A stretch of 64,000 bases of DNA from Litsea cubeba (taxonomy: Eukaryota; Streptophyta; Magnoliopsida; Laurales; Lauraceae). Numbering within the stretch: the first letter of the stretch is position 1; every line of letters starts with the position of its first letter. A program made the position numbers and the translations under genes. The stretch covers positions 47,496,170-47,560,169 of the forward strand of contig CM022946.1 of NCBI GenBank assembly GCA_012931725.1, given 5' to 3'. Positions 11,014 to 23,200 of the stretch are shown one piece after another. The notes beneath the pieces were generated by a model that did no database searches, was not told the origin of the DNA, and saw nothing but the letters and a program-made list of their open reading frames with translations.

Positions 11014-13177
11014 TCATGCAGGGTCAGAAGCATGAGGAGCGGCGGCGACTCTAATATTGGCCCTGGCTTGATCAGCGTCTGCCTCCCTAGCAGTTGTCTC
11101 GCTAACGATCTCGGGAGGGGCGGGGTTCGGCACTGGAGCTGGGTACGGAGGCGGATCCTTGAAGGACGGATGCCCCTTTGAGATCCCCGCCTCCTTCAAA
11201 GCGGAGCGCCATCCTTTCGCCCAGGCTTTGTCCCTCACCATGAGCACCCTGGCCTTATAGTGCACCGTCACTTGTGCCTTGGTGTCCTTGAAGAGAGCGT
11301 CGCACTCAGATTCGAGCCTGGCCTCGGCTTCATCCGCCCTCTTCGATTTGGCCTGAAGCTTGGCCTCGAAATCGTCTTTCAGCCTCTGCAGGGAAGCCTC
11401 GAGCTCAGCCGCCTTCCTCCTCTCGGCCTCCGTCTCGCCCCTCGCCTACTCAAGCCCAGCCTCGTACTCCCCTTCGGCCCTTGTTAATTTTTGGGTAACG
11501 GCGTCAAGGGCTTCCTCAAGGCCGTTCTTCTCTACGTTCAGCTCGGCGACCTCGACGCCGTACTTGTATAGCCTGTCGGCCGCGACCATAGACTTCTGCA
11601 CCGTCTGTCGAAGAAACAAGGCATCCAGGAAGAAAGTCGGAACAGTCACTAATATTAAACAACTTGACAAAAAGTTTAATGGTTCAGATGGACTCACCGC
11701 GAAGCACGACTGCAGCAGTGACAGTATCAGCTTTGGGTCGCTATATCCATCCAGTTGAGCCATATCACGAGGGAGAGCGTAGGCCTGCCCAAGCACCTCG
11801 AGGACGAGGGGATCGACCTTGCGGAGAACGCGATCGTAAAACGTCATCGGTCTCCCCGGTTCGAGCACGAAGCTCGGCTCCCATGAGCGTGAGCCAGCAG
11901 ATGGCAAGGCCGCAGCCGAGCTGGGACCTACCTCGGTTCTCGGCCTTTTCTGCGGCCGAATTTCCTCTTGCCCGACCTCGGCTGGGGGCGACCGGGCCTC
12001 CAATTTAATAGGGCTGGAAGGGGCGAGGATCTCCGCCGCTGCCGTGGGAGAAGCCGCCCGAGCCCCCGAAAGAGGAATCTCAAGGGGATCCGGATTCGTA
12101 GGCACCTGGAGGGCCTGGGCATCCTCGGCACCGAGTGCCAAAGTCTCGAGATCCTCGAAGGACATACGCCTAGCGCGCCGCATCTCTGAGTTCGGTGAAG
12201 GAGACCGAATGATCTGGCGCGAACTTCTTCTTGAGGCCTCGCGTGGCCTCGACCCGGACGTAGATGCCCGAGCACCGGACGCAGCCCTGATTGCGGTATC
12301 GGTCACCGCACACGAAGGCCCTTCCTCCCCGGTCCTGGCCCTAGGAGCGGCTTGTTCTCTCTCGGGCTTGGGCTCGGCTCCGTCCGGACTTCCTTCTCGG
12401 GACGGCTCTGTTGTACCCTTGATGTATCCACGGTACTTCGGCTGGTACCCTAACAACGACCAAGCCGCCCTGCCCTTGTGACCATTGTATCGCTTAACTT
12501 GTCTGAGCCAGGTTTCGTTCCTCGCCCAGATATACCGAGCAGCCCGCTTCCTCTCCTTTACAGCTGCACAGCAAGCAGAGATGTTAGTACGACAAGATAG
12601 GAAAGGAAAATGCATATGGAATATGAACAAAGAAAGGGAAATGGCGTTTACTTGGAATAGTCCCAAAGTGGCGGGGAACCCGGTAGGCTCTGTCAGTATC
12701 GGCTACGCCGAACTCCCAGTTACCCGAGACGTACAGGAGATCGTCCCCGGCAAATTTACTTGAGTCCTCCAGGTAGCGAACAAAGCCCTCCCTACGCGTC
12801 TTAGCCCGGAGATAATAGGCATCTCCAGACTTGCATATGTCATAGACGTCCTCAATATCGAAGACGCCGAGGTCGATGCCTAGGACCTCGTTCAGCTTGG
12901 CCGTGCCCATTACGATCTTAAAAACGTTGGGCAGCAGCTGGCAGGGGCAAAGGCACCACTGACTAAGGCACCTCCTCAGAAGAGGATGAAGGGCGAAACG
13001 AACCCCACCTTCAGTCACAGCTACCAGCGGAAAAGGCATCCAGCCTCCCGAGAAGTCACGGAGGTTGATACCGTTAGGATCAGCCACCCTGACTTGGACG
13101 TCGGCGGGAATCTTAAACGTTGACCTAAAACCCTCAATCGCCGCATCACCCTCTAACCAGTGACTATAAATGCCCAT
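11014..13177 (-). pseudogene. Element 2: antisense three-exon gene (putative gypsy-type transposon protein family)
   Basis: Predicted coding exons on the minus strand are 13177-12652 (526 bp), 12563-11698 (866 bp) and 11604-11014 (591 bp). Introns of 88 and 93 bp have GT donors and CAG acceptors, and the phases join cleanly. Exon 1 carries GGWMPFPLVAVTEGGVRFAL, LHPLLRRCLSQW and LGVFDIEDVYDICK, typical of the 'putative gypsy type transposon' family known in plants. Exon 2 holds AAWSLLGYQPKYRGY and a Ser/Pro/Arg-rich stretch. Exon 3 is a Glu/Lys/Ala coiled coil interrupted by TAG at 11446-11448. The protein's function is unknown. Antisense additional ORFs between pol and the 3' LTR are established for Tat elements; the splice model is my prediction, supported by the matching structure in element 3. 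Confidence 0.78.
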
Positions 13178-13390
13178 CTCTACCCAAATCTAAAAGCAAG
13201 AAGAAACTCTAGACCCAAAACCTACGGGAAAAGGTAAGGGAAGGAGAACTTACGAAGGCAGAACTAGAACTCAGACTAGCAAAGAGTTCGATCTCGGCAG
13301 AACTCCTTTTCTCAAGCAGGGTTCGCTCGCGGCAATTTCGTCTTCTCCGGTTCACAGCGACAATAGGGAGGAAGGAAACCTTGATGACCT

Positions 13391-13398
13391 TATAAATA
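13391..13398 (-). promoter_or_regulatory. Candidate TATA region for the element 2 antisense gene
   Basis: An A/T core (TATTTATA read on the minus strand, followed by AGG) lies about 215 bp upstream of the antisense ATG. In element 3 a clean CTATAAATAG sits at nearly the same distance (about 235 bp). The positional agreement is the main support; the match here is weaker. Confidence 0.45.
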
Positions 13399-13737
13399 GG
13401 GGAAGGAGGAAGATCCCCTCCTCAGAAACCCTACAGAAGCGCATGCTAGACGCTCTATGGGGCTCCGCGCACATCATTTCAATCATTGAATGCATCCCTG
13501 ACAAAGCGGTGCATGCGCCCTCGAGGCGATTGGACAACTGACCCGGAGATGACACGTAGAGCCGTCGATATGTCTTTGGCATTGATTAGCAGGCGTCATT
13601 TATTACCCCCGTCATTCAGAGCGACGGCGGGGGAAGGCCAAGCGCCAACAGTCGAAACCAAGATGAACCCTATCCCAAAAGGGTTTCCTATCTTATAGCT
13701 CCCGACCTCACCAAGCTGGCGAGCTCCGTAAGGTCAG

Positions 13738-13752
13738 AAGCTAGGGGGCAAT
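13738..13752 (+). other. Element 2: polypurine tract
   Basis: AAGCTAGGGGGCAAT lies immediately before the LTR start TGTGTGGGG and is identical to the tract of element 3. It would prime plus-strand DNA synthesis. Confidence 0.85.
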
Positions 13753-14501
13753 TGTGTGGGGATGTCTCCCGAAGTACTAAGGTTATGCTAACTTCGGCGC
13801 TTATGACCATTAATAGCGTTCTGACCTCGGCAAACATTGCTCATGTGTTATCCGAACTCGAGACCATCTCTGGTCTCGGGCACCTCGACCTCAATGCGGA
13901 GCATCCACTTCGGCGCCAGAGCCAGAACCTAAGCCAAGATGAGCGGTAACAGCTGTCCTCTCAAGAGTGTCCAGCTGGAACTGACAAAGCAATCGTGGCC
14001 ACCTCTTATCGATCCCTGATAGCGTGGCATCCAGTAGCCACGTCCCATCAAAGCATGGCCCCAAGCCAGGCCCGATGGGACTAGGCCCAAAAGTCAGATG
14101 TGGTAAGGCCCGATTAGACCTGCATTTAATGCACAATGGGCTGATCGGACTGCCATTTAATGAGCAATGGGCTGACATGACGATATCCCTGGGCATGCTA
14201 GGACGTCATCATGAGCCATGCAACGTAGGCATCCTCCTCTATAAATGGAGGGGCAATCTCCATTACAGGTATGCACACCATAACCAGAGAGCTGTTACTC
14301 TGTCTCTCCTCTCCCTCATCTCTGTCCTACCGCTCAGAACTCGTACTGACTTAGGCATCGGAGAGCCTTGTGCTGCACAGCCAGGGTCCTCTGACTTGCT
14401 TCCTCTCAGGTCCGGCCGGAGCCACGTTAATCTTCATCGAGACTTCTTAAAATAGGGGTCCTAACCCTTGATTCCAAGCCCGTAATTTTTAGGCACTTAC
14501 A
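13753..14501 (+). repeat. Element 2: 3' LTR (749 bp)
   Basis: It begins TGTGTGGGG and probably ends GGCACTTACA, as in the related LTRs of element 3 and the solo LTR. A TATA box (TATAAATG at 14240-14247) precedes the shared block GACTTAGGCATCGGAGAGCC. The middle is well diverged from the element 3 LTR, so the two belong to the same superfamily branch but not to a recent burst. No target duplication can be tested because the 5' end is lost. Confidence 0.8.
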
Positions 14502-16109
14502 GTTTTGATTGGAAAAATTGGGGTTGATTGGTTATCCAAATCTGTCTAATAAAATTTTACGCATAAGGGCAATGCTTGATGAATGGATGAAGAGCATAAT
14601 GACCCATTTATCGAGTATTGGAAGGTGTGTAATACGTATCTTGAGTGTAAGCCTTCCCATTCCCATCCACAACTATGAACTAACCCCCGCCTTACATACA
14701 CAAGGAAGGCTCAAATCTCTCTAAGTGCAAATCCGATAATTGAGGGTTTAAACCGTCCAAGAGGCAGACTGAGGTTTAGGGTTTGGATCACATCAGAGTT
14801 GGGCATTAGGATCCAGGCTTCTTGACCCTAGTACAGTAAGAAATATATCATGTGTGTGTGTGGTGTGTGACACTATTTTCTTTGCCAGGAGGTCCCACTT
14901 ATGATCAAGTTAACACCCATGTAACCTACCACGCCCTGAGACTCGGATCTCCTTAGGATTCAAACACTTGCTGCATAAACTTTAATCTTCTGATTAGAAA
15001 TTATTCTGAATCAAATCATAATTACCCTGGATAATTCGACTTTTTCTTTCTTTTAATCACCAGCCAATTCTCGTAGTCATTCATAGCACATCCACATAGA
15101 ATTCTGGGCACAAGATTTGAATTCTAAAATTATTTATCCATTTCCATATGAATCTATCAAATTTATTACGGTATTAAACAACCATAAACAATGTCTATCA
15201 AACTCAAACTGAACCAACTAAAAATTGTCTTATAAAATTTAAATAATCATATATAACTGTAACTTTATGATAAATAAATCAAACTACTAATCATGCTCTA
15301 ATCTATAATCTATGAGGTTCTTCGACTCATATGTTGAAATTGATAAGCTCATCCCCAAAATCCTCGTCGTTATTATCCATTCTCTCGTTACCTCCCTAAT
15401 CAACTAAAAATGGCCCATGCAAAGTTAGTATAGGTAACTGGTGAAAGAAAAAATCAAGTATTTAACTAATTTAAATACAACCCCGTAGCTTTGAACTAAG
15501 AGTAAGTTTAGATCATAAGAAATCAGACGTAAACAGATTCGTTATAATTGACCTTCTGATTGAGTTTAACCTATTATCTGAACTCAACAGGTTTTTTAGG
15601 CATATCTTGTTTCACAACGACATGGCATGTTTGGGAATTGGTTTATTTGTACGAATTAAGCTCCTTAGAAGTACATCTCACTTATTTACGGAACAGACAG
15701 CTTCAGGACAGAGTACTGCAGTTGGATAATTAAACTTGTAATACAGGTCATGTCGTAACTTCCTCAAACGAAGTCAGATTCCCACAAATTATATATCGAT
15801 TCCATACCTTGCGATGAGATGGAGTTAATGAAGCAATAGACACTTGATTCCAACTTCGTTTGACCCTTGAAACTTGAGTCAGAAGCCTGCTGCCTCGTGC
15901 AATAAAACTCAGACATTAGCCTTAATGGAAATCTCATTAACCTAGACCTCGTATATTCAGTATGGAATCTGGTCCAAGGGTCTGAGGCAAGAGTTCTCAC
16001 ACTTAAAAGGAACCCTCCAACTGAACCCCAGTCCTTGATTCACATATTTTCCACATAGAGCTCTAGGCCAAAATTATCCTTGATGTTTAGACTGGTTTTA
16101 TATTGGGAC

Positions 16110-16350
16110 TGTGACGCCCCGGAGTCCCACATCGACTATAGAGAGGAAAGTGATTGGGATTATATGTAGAGCTTACACCCTTACTTAGCATGAGGCCTTT
16201 TGATGGGTCAGAAACAAAACCGTGAGGCCAGTGGGCCAAAGCGGACAATATCATGTATGGGTAAGGGGTGGGGCGTTACAAATGGTATCAGAGCGGGTCC
16301 CCTGCCGTGGGCGGGCTTCCATGTGAGCGGGCAAGGGGTGGGGCGTTACA
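16110..16350 (+). mobile_element. TRIM-like miniature LTR element or its remnant
   Basis: A 171-bp unit starts TGTGACGCCCC and ends GGGGCGTTACA (16110-16280). It is followed at once by AATGGTATCAGAGCGGG, whose TGGTATCAGAGC (16283-16294) is the usual primer-binding site for initiator Met tRNA. After about 30 bp a second copy of the LTR end (GGGTGGGGCGTTACA) closes at 16350. The flanks GGGAC and AAGAC are not a perfect target duplication. Confidence 0.65.
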
Positions 16351-16434
16351 AAGACCCCCCTTACTAAGGTGTACAGAGGCTGAATCCTTACCACCAGATC
16401 CCATCATGCATAAAACTCATCGGTCTGAATTAAC

Positions 16435-16530
16435 TTAACTAAAATCAGTCAATAATCATCAAATTAGGCAAATCTTCAAATCTTAACTAAAATCAGTCAA
16501 TAATCATCAAATTAGGCAAATCTTCAAATC
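16435..16530. repeat. Perfect 48-bp tandem duplication
   Basis: Units 16435-16482 and 16483-16530, each starting TTAACTAAAATCAGTC, are identical by eye. Confidence 0.9.
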
Positions 16531-16893
16531 CCACATGGGAGGAAACTCCAAACACATGACCCATGATGAATCAGGGTCCATCAACCATGAATCATGGCCC
16601 TTTCACATTTAGCCAGAAAGGACTCCTCACCTAAGGATTGAAGTCCAAAAAAGGAAAAAAAAATGGTGCCTTCTAAAATCATTGAACTCGAGGACCGTAA
16701 ATTTGTGGGTTAGGTAGGATGATCTAATGTGTGTTGGTAAGTTACTTCACTATTTAGTTAATTTTCTGCTTCTGCTTTTATCATTTGTTTTTACTTCCAT
16801 TTAACTCTTTTTTCTTCTTTGAAATACGGCATGCCAGTATGAGTTGTGTGATCTGTAAATTCTTCTCATCATTATTATTAATTTTGGATGTAG

Positions 16894-17254
16894 CTATGGT
16901 GGGAGCGTACCTAGTCGACAAAAGAAAATGGAGGACAACGCTGATGTGCATTTGGCAGCAAAAATAGTACAGAACAAACAGTTTAGCATGTCTGGACGGG
17001 CAGATGATGAGTATGATTTTGATGATGCTCCCAGCAAAAAACAAAGACAGAAAAAAGGAAGGGAGCTTGAGCATAAAACTGAGAAAAATATTACTCCTAC
17101 CCGCTTCTCGACCCAACAAGAACGCTGCCATTTTTGTTTTGAAAACCCACCTAGCCCAAGGCATCTTGTTGTTTCAATAGCAAATTTCACATATTTGATG
17201 CTACCACAGTGGCAACCTGCTGTGCAGGGTCATTGTTGCATTTTGACATTGCAG
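16894..17254 (+). CDS. CWF19L2: CWF19L2-like, first visible exon
   Basis: The acceptor GATGTAG ends at 16893 and the donor GTTAGT starts at 17255. The exon ends in phase 0 after CAG (ILTLQ). It holds the acidic linker and the start of CwfJ C-terminal domain 1, including CHFC and PRHLV. The first base completes a codon from an unseen upstream exon. Confidence 0.9.
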
Positions 17255-20200
17255 GTTAGTTCAATATAATCCATCTTGAACCTTCATTCCTTATGTATAT
17301 TTTATGCTGTTTGCAAAGAATGTTGCAGAAATTAATATTGGAGACAGTGAAAAGTACATAGACCATTCATAAGTAACACAAACTAGCAAAAAAAAAAAAA
17401 AAACACATGTTTTACGGCAGACACGGATGGGAGTGTCGCTGTCAGAAATTAAACTAGTCCTTCCTAATAGCAGTGATAGTGTCCTTTTAAACTTTAACTG
17501 ACATGTACTAGTGCTGGGAATAGGCATGGGCTGTCAGACATCAGGGCCCATAGTGGCTGATATGGCAGCATGCCGCTTTTTTTTTAGTGTGTTGTGTGGG
17601 CGGGCGGGGGGATTTGCTTAATCTCGTTATGTAAATTTTAATAAATAAATAAATAAGGTATGCAAAATAGGGTTGCACATGAGCGGTTCCGATCGGTTTA
17701 ATATTAAAACCAACAATCAAACCGAACATATCGGTTTTTAATTAACTGATCCGATCCAATCGATGGAGAGGTTTTAAACCGAACGGTTCGGTTAGGTCAG
17801 TTAAACCGTTATTTTTTATTTTATTTTTTTTAAAATCAGACATTAAAAATTTCAAAATGATGATACGCCGTCCTTTGCATTTATCCCAATGTTTAGTGCA
17901 AACATAAAAATCCAACATTCCAGTGATCCATATAAAAATTAATTCGACTAAAAAAAAAAGAGTTTGAACTAAATGCAAGCGCACAAAAAAAAAAGAGGGT
18001 TTGGACTAAATACAAGCGCACAAAAACGAAATCCTAAAGCTAAAATAGTAAAAAGAAAGACTTAAGTTACTGTTTACGGTCGGTTCGGTTTAAGCGGTTA
18101 ACTGTGGGCTCAATCCGATAACCGACCAATGTAAGCGGTTTTTATGATTTTCAAACCATTAACTGAACCGATCTACTATAAACCAATCCGAACACCCCGG
18201 TTCGGTTGGTTTGGTCCGGTTTTGCGGTGATACCGGATTTTTTGTGTAGCCCTTGTAGGGGGAAGGATTTTGGGCCCGCCCGGGCCTACGTGGGTCCCGG
18301 GCCCCCTACAGGGCCTATTGTATACACTTCAGGAGACGGACTCCCTAATCATGCATTTGTCCCAGGGTGGATCCGCGATCATGCACCCCAGGGGCCTCTC
18401 CAGGAGTCGAACCCGAGACCTCTCACTTTAAGAGAATATCTGAGAGACTTCTGGTACCACTTGAGCTCTCACTTTAAGAGAATATCTCCCAAGTGGTACC
18501 AGAAGTCTCCCAGATATTCTCTTAAAGTGAGAGGTCTCGGGTTCGACTCCTGGGGAGGCTCCTGGGGTGCATGATTGTGGATCCACCCTGGAACAAATGC
18601 ATGATTAGGGAGTTCGTCTCCTAAAGTGTATACAATAGGCCCTGTGGGGGGCCCGGGACCCACGTAGGCTTGGGCGGGCTCAAAATCCTTCTCCCTACGA
18701 AAAGGCCGGCCTTTTTGTAGGGGATTCGTTTATGTCAGTGGGAAGGGCGAGACCTTCTAACCACTGTAGCCCTCCCCCCACAGGGAAATAGGCAGGGCCC
18801 AGGGCCCCGGGCCTATTGTATACACTTTAGGAGACGTGGCTCCTTAATCATGCATTTGTCCCAGGGTGGATTTTCCATCCCCAGGGGCCTCCCCAAGACT
18901 CGAACCCTCAACGTCTCCCTTAAGAGTAAGTTGGGAAGCATCCTGGTACCACTTGAGCTACTTGTGTGGGGAGATTTTCAAAGCTCCAGGATTACGCTAA
19001 TCACGGCCATCAGATGGGACTAAGCATTCTCACGTGCCATCCGCGTGCCATCTACGTGGCACCAGACTCACCTCGGCTACCAGAACAGAAGCCTCAGCCG
19101 AAGTCAGGCAGGTCTTGGCCGCTAGCGCCGAGCTCGGCTACCCAGGTGCCCACCTCGGCTAAAAGCATGACCTCGGCCAAAGGAGTCGGGACGAAAACCG
19201 AAGCAAGAGAGAATCTCCACTCGCGCCCTTCGCCCGCCACGCCATCAGACACATGGAGGAATAGGGGCGCGAGCCAGTGAGACAAATGCGACATCTAGCC
19301 GTCCACAATCTTCGCCAGATCACTGAAAGGGCGGCATCGAGCGGCTGAAGCCAAATCAACGCAAGGCCCGAGGGTGGATCCGATGGGACCTCTACCGCCA
19401 AAAGCATCCAACATGATCTGGCCCAACATGACGCATTTTAAATGCGACGTGGGCTGATCCGACTGGCATTAAATGCAAAGTGGGCTGGAATGGACCGCAT
19501 TTATTACTTTGTGGGCTGATAAAGACTTCCCTATCAAATCATGGGACCCACGCCAAAATATCATCCAAGATATCGTCCAGTTCTCTATAAATAGAACCCC
19601 ATTTCACATGCAAGGTACGCATTATCCACACTTGAGAGTCGCCACTCTGCCTCTCTTCTTCCTCTCCTTCCTTTGTTCCAGTTCACTTACTGACTTAGGC
19701 TTCGGAGAGCCTTGCGCCGCTCAGGCCAGGGTCCTCTGACTATTTGCTCTTCCCTTTCAGGCTTTGAGGCAGCAGATCATCTTCTTCATTTGGATAAGTC
19801 CTGTAAGGCACCCCGATTATTGTGGGTCATATTTTCCTGCACCTATAATTGGCGCCGTCTGTGGGAAGGTACTATCCCAACCTTCTCAATCTTCCTAGAA
19901 ACCATGCCTCTGAAAGCTAAGAAAGGCGGAGAGTCCCTGAGAGCAAGACTCGAGCGTCCGGGCCCGTCGACGGACGTCCCTCCTCAGGAACGGTCCGGAA
20001 CAGTGCATGGCGCGTCTGCAAGCGAGGAGCGCGTAGGCTCGCGTCCCTTCGTCGAAGTTCCCTTCCAAGAGGGGCTTGAGACCTCGCTCTCCGACGAGGA
20101 AGTCATGCCTCCGCGACGGGACGAGCGTTGGCATGAGCGCCCTCTCAAAGGCAAAGCTGCAGCAGTGGAAGAGCCACGCCGTGTGCAACCCCCTGATGAT

Positions 20201-23200
20201 GGAGGAGACATCACAGCTCAAAACGCTCTCCTTCAGAGGCAGGAGCGAATAATCCGCCAGCTCCAGCAGCAACTGAGAGCGGTGCAAAATGCCTCGCTAA
20301 GGCAGCCCTCAGAGCCCCAAGGCGAGAAGAGAGTTGTCCAGAGCAAGGTAGTCCAGCCCTCCCGCGAGGATCTAAGAGCCTTTCTGGATCAGAAGCGCAG
20401 TTAGGCCCACGACCAAGGCTCGAGCAACACCCATAGCCATCATGGCCGCGACGGACGAGCTTGTAGCCATCATAGCCGAGGCCATTCGAAGCGAAAGCCA
20501 AGAGCACTGACACCAGAGAAGGATGATGAGCAGGAGCGGCTCGACAAGCGCATCAAGCTGGCTCTTCAGCATAACCTCAAAATGCGGGACCAGCAAGAAA
20601 TCTGTGGCCCCACCGATCTGAGGGCCTCTCCCTTCACACGGGACATCGAGAGGACTCCCTTGCCCAAGAAGTTCTCTGTCCCGCGGTTCGTCCCCTATGA
20701 CGGATTGTCTGACCCATCCGCTCACCTCCGGCACTTCTCTCAGAAGATGTCCATTTGGGGGAACGAGGGCCACCTCAACTGCAAGATCTTCTCCTCCAGT
20801 TTGAGCGACCTCCCTCTGAAGTGGTTCTGTGCTCTACCGGAGAAGTCTATTTCGAGTTGGAGAGAGCTCCAGCTCTTCTTCCTGAGGAAGTTCCAGGCCT
20901 ACAGCGTCGTCCCCAAGATCGATGCCGATATCCTTGCCCTAAAGATGAAGCAGGGCAAGAGCCTCACCCAGTTCGCCCAGCGGTTCTAGGTGATTTACAG
21001 CCAGGCGATTTTCGCCTTCCAGAATGCCCTGTTATCAGGGCACGGGCTGCGGAAAGATCTAGTTGGAGACCCCGCTCCCTCCATGCCGGCCTTGATGTCC
21101 CGGATAAAGCGCTATGTCGCCCGGGAGGAGGACGAGATCCGGGCTCGAGAGGACGAAGGCCTGGAACCCAAGGAAAGGAGTAACCAGCCCCAGCAGCGGG
21201 GTAAGAAGCCATTCCAGAAGCAAGAGCCGAAGCAAGCTTGGGTCTCCAGTTCGGCGAAAGCTACAGCGTCCGGGTCCGGGTGTAGCAGGAGGACCAGACC
21301 TCCCTCCGACGCCTACCAGGCTGTGAACATCGTCTTCAAGGAGCCGATCCACCAGGTTATGAACTAGATCAAGACCAAGCCATTCTTCAAGTGGCCTCGA
21401 CCCTTGCAAGGTGATCCCTCCACCCGTGACCAAACTAGGTTCTATGCCTACCATAAGGGTAACGGGCACAGGACAGAGGAGTGCAGGACTCTGAAGTATC
21501 ACCTGGAGAGGCTCGCCAAAGAAGGCCACCTTGCGGAGTTCGTGAAGGTAGGAGATGTCGGCAGCGGCGGCGGCAGCCGAGCTCATCAAAGCGCGACTAA
21601 GGATCCAGACAGTGAAGACTCTGAAAAGATCATCAATGTGATCCATCTGGCGTCCTCAGCTCCCTCTCCCTCAGCTCGAGACAGCCCTCAGGCTCGTGCC
21701 GAAGCCAGGCGGGCCTCGCATGGGAAGGAGGTGATGAGAGCCGAACTCAGGCCAGCGTCCAAGAGAACGCGCCGCGACCAACCAGGCATCTCATTCTCAG
21801 ACAAAGACCTGGAGGGAATCCAGCTTCCTCACAACGACCCTCTGCTCTTGACCATGAAGTTGAAGGACTTTACTGTGAAGAGGATCCTTGTTGACTCCGG
21901 CAGCTCTTCCGAGGTCCTCTACTATAAGGGCTTCAAGAAGATGAAACTCTCGAAATCTGACCCTGACGGAGGTCCGTGCGCCATTGATAGGTTCTCCGCC
22001 AAACCAGTCTACCCCAAGGGAAGAATCACCTTAGAAACCCGAGTGGGCGGAGCCTCCGTGACGGCCGACTTTCTGGTAGTGGACGCCCCTTTCCCTACAA
22101 CGTTATCTTGGGCAGAACATGGCTCCATAAGATGGAAGCAGTCCCCTCTTCCCTCCACCAGAAGCTAAAGTTCGTACTCGAAGACAAGGAAGGTAAGATA
22201 GAGGTGGTCACAGTGGAAGGAGATCAGCAGCTGGCCAGGCAGTGCATGCTGGCCATGGTCCCCGAAGAAAAGGAGCCAGAGCGCGTCAACCTGGCGGAGT
22301 TCGAAAATGGTCTAGATGAGATCGGCTGAGATCCTGACAAGAAAAGTATTGAGGACCTAGCCAAAGTCAGGCTCGACTCAGCAGACCCTGACAGATTTTT
22401 CCTGATCGGCACTCAGCTGCCCGACGAGGAAAGAGCCGAGCTCTCAAGGTTTCTGATGCAGAACGTGGATGTCTTCGCCTGGACCCCGAGCGAAATGCCT
22501 GTGGTCGACCCCGAGGTCATGTGCCACAAGCTAAATGTGGATCCCAGCCACAAGCCAGTGGTACAGAGAGCCCGAAGGACGGGGTTACAGCAGACAGACG
22601 CGGAAGTCGAAGAGGTCGACGAGTTGCTGGAGGCAGGCGCAATCCGGGAGGTCCAGTACCCGGTCTGGCTGGCCAATACAGTGGTGGTTAAGAAGAAGAC
22701 TGGGAAATGGAGGGTGTGTGTGGACTTCACAGATCTTAACAGGGCCTGCCCTAAGGATAGTTTCCCCCTTCCAAAGATTGATCAGATGATCAACGCCACC
22801 GCTGGCCATGACCGAATGAGCTTGCTTGACGCCTACAGAGGCTACAATCAGATTCAGATGTATGAGCCAAACGAGGAGAAAACCGCATTCATAACCCCCC
22901 CCCCCACGGCACTTATTGCTACAAGGTGATGCCCTTCGGGCTAAAGAACGCGGGGGCAACATATCAGCGCCTCGTGACAAAGATGTTCCAGGCTCAGCTC
23001 GGCAAGACGGTGGAAGTCTACATTGACGACATGGTCGTCAAGTCCAAGCGCTCCAGCGACCATCTGGCAGATCTGGCCCAAGTCTTCAGCATCCTTCATG
23101 CGTTCGAGCTCAAGCTGAATGCTTCCAAGTGCGCCTTCGGCATAGCTTTTGGCAAGTTCCTCGGAAGCCTAGTAACACGGAGGGGAATAGAGGCCAACCC

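Larger units (their letters stand above)
9515..14501 (+). mobile_element. Ty3/gypsy Tat-lineage retrotransposon (element 2), 5'-truncated
   Basis: Homology to element 3 begins near 9523 inside the integrase core and runs to an LTR starting TGTGTGGGG at 13753 after a polypurine tract. There is no gag, protease, RT or 5' LTR, so about two thirds of the element is missing. The retained part is the integrase end, 3' untranslated region with 80-bp tandem repeats, an antisense three-exon gene, polypurine tract and 3' LTR. It is in the same orientation as, and upstream of, the CWF19L2-like exons. Confidence 0.88.
14502..16893. other. Probable intron sequence upstream of the CWF19L2-like exon, no exon seen
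   Basis: A/T-rich non-coding sequence. Apart from a TRIM-like element and a 48-bp duplication nothing was recognised. The N-terminal exons of the CWF19L2-like gene were searched for by eye in all frames and not found. Confidence 0.6.

Noticed and set aside
18536..18552. Functional tRNA gene suggested by the B box
   Set aside because: No acceptor stem or cloverleaf can be drawn around the A and B boxes; it fits a SINE promoter.
18206..18663. Two similar reading frames in opposite directions (both with ESNPRPLTLREYL)
   Set aside because: They are the same SINE sequence read from the two arms of an inverted repeat; the shared peptide is a by-product of the palindrome.
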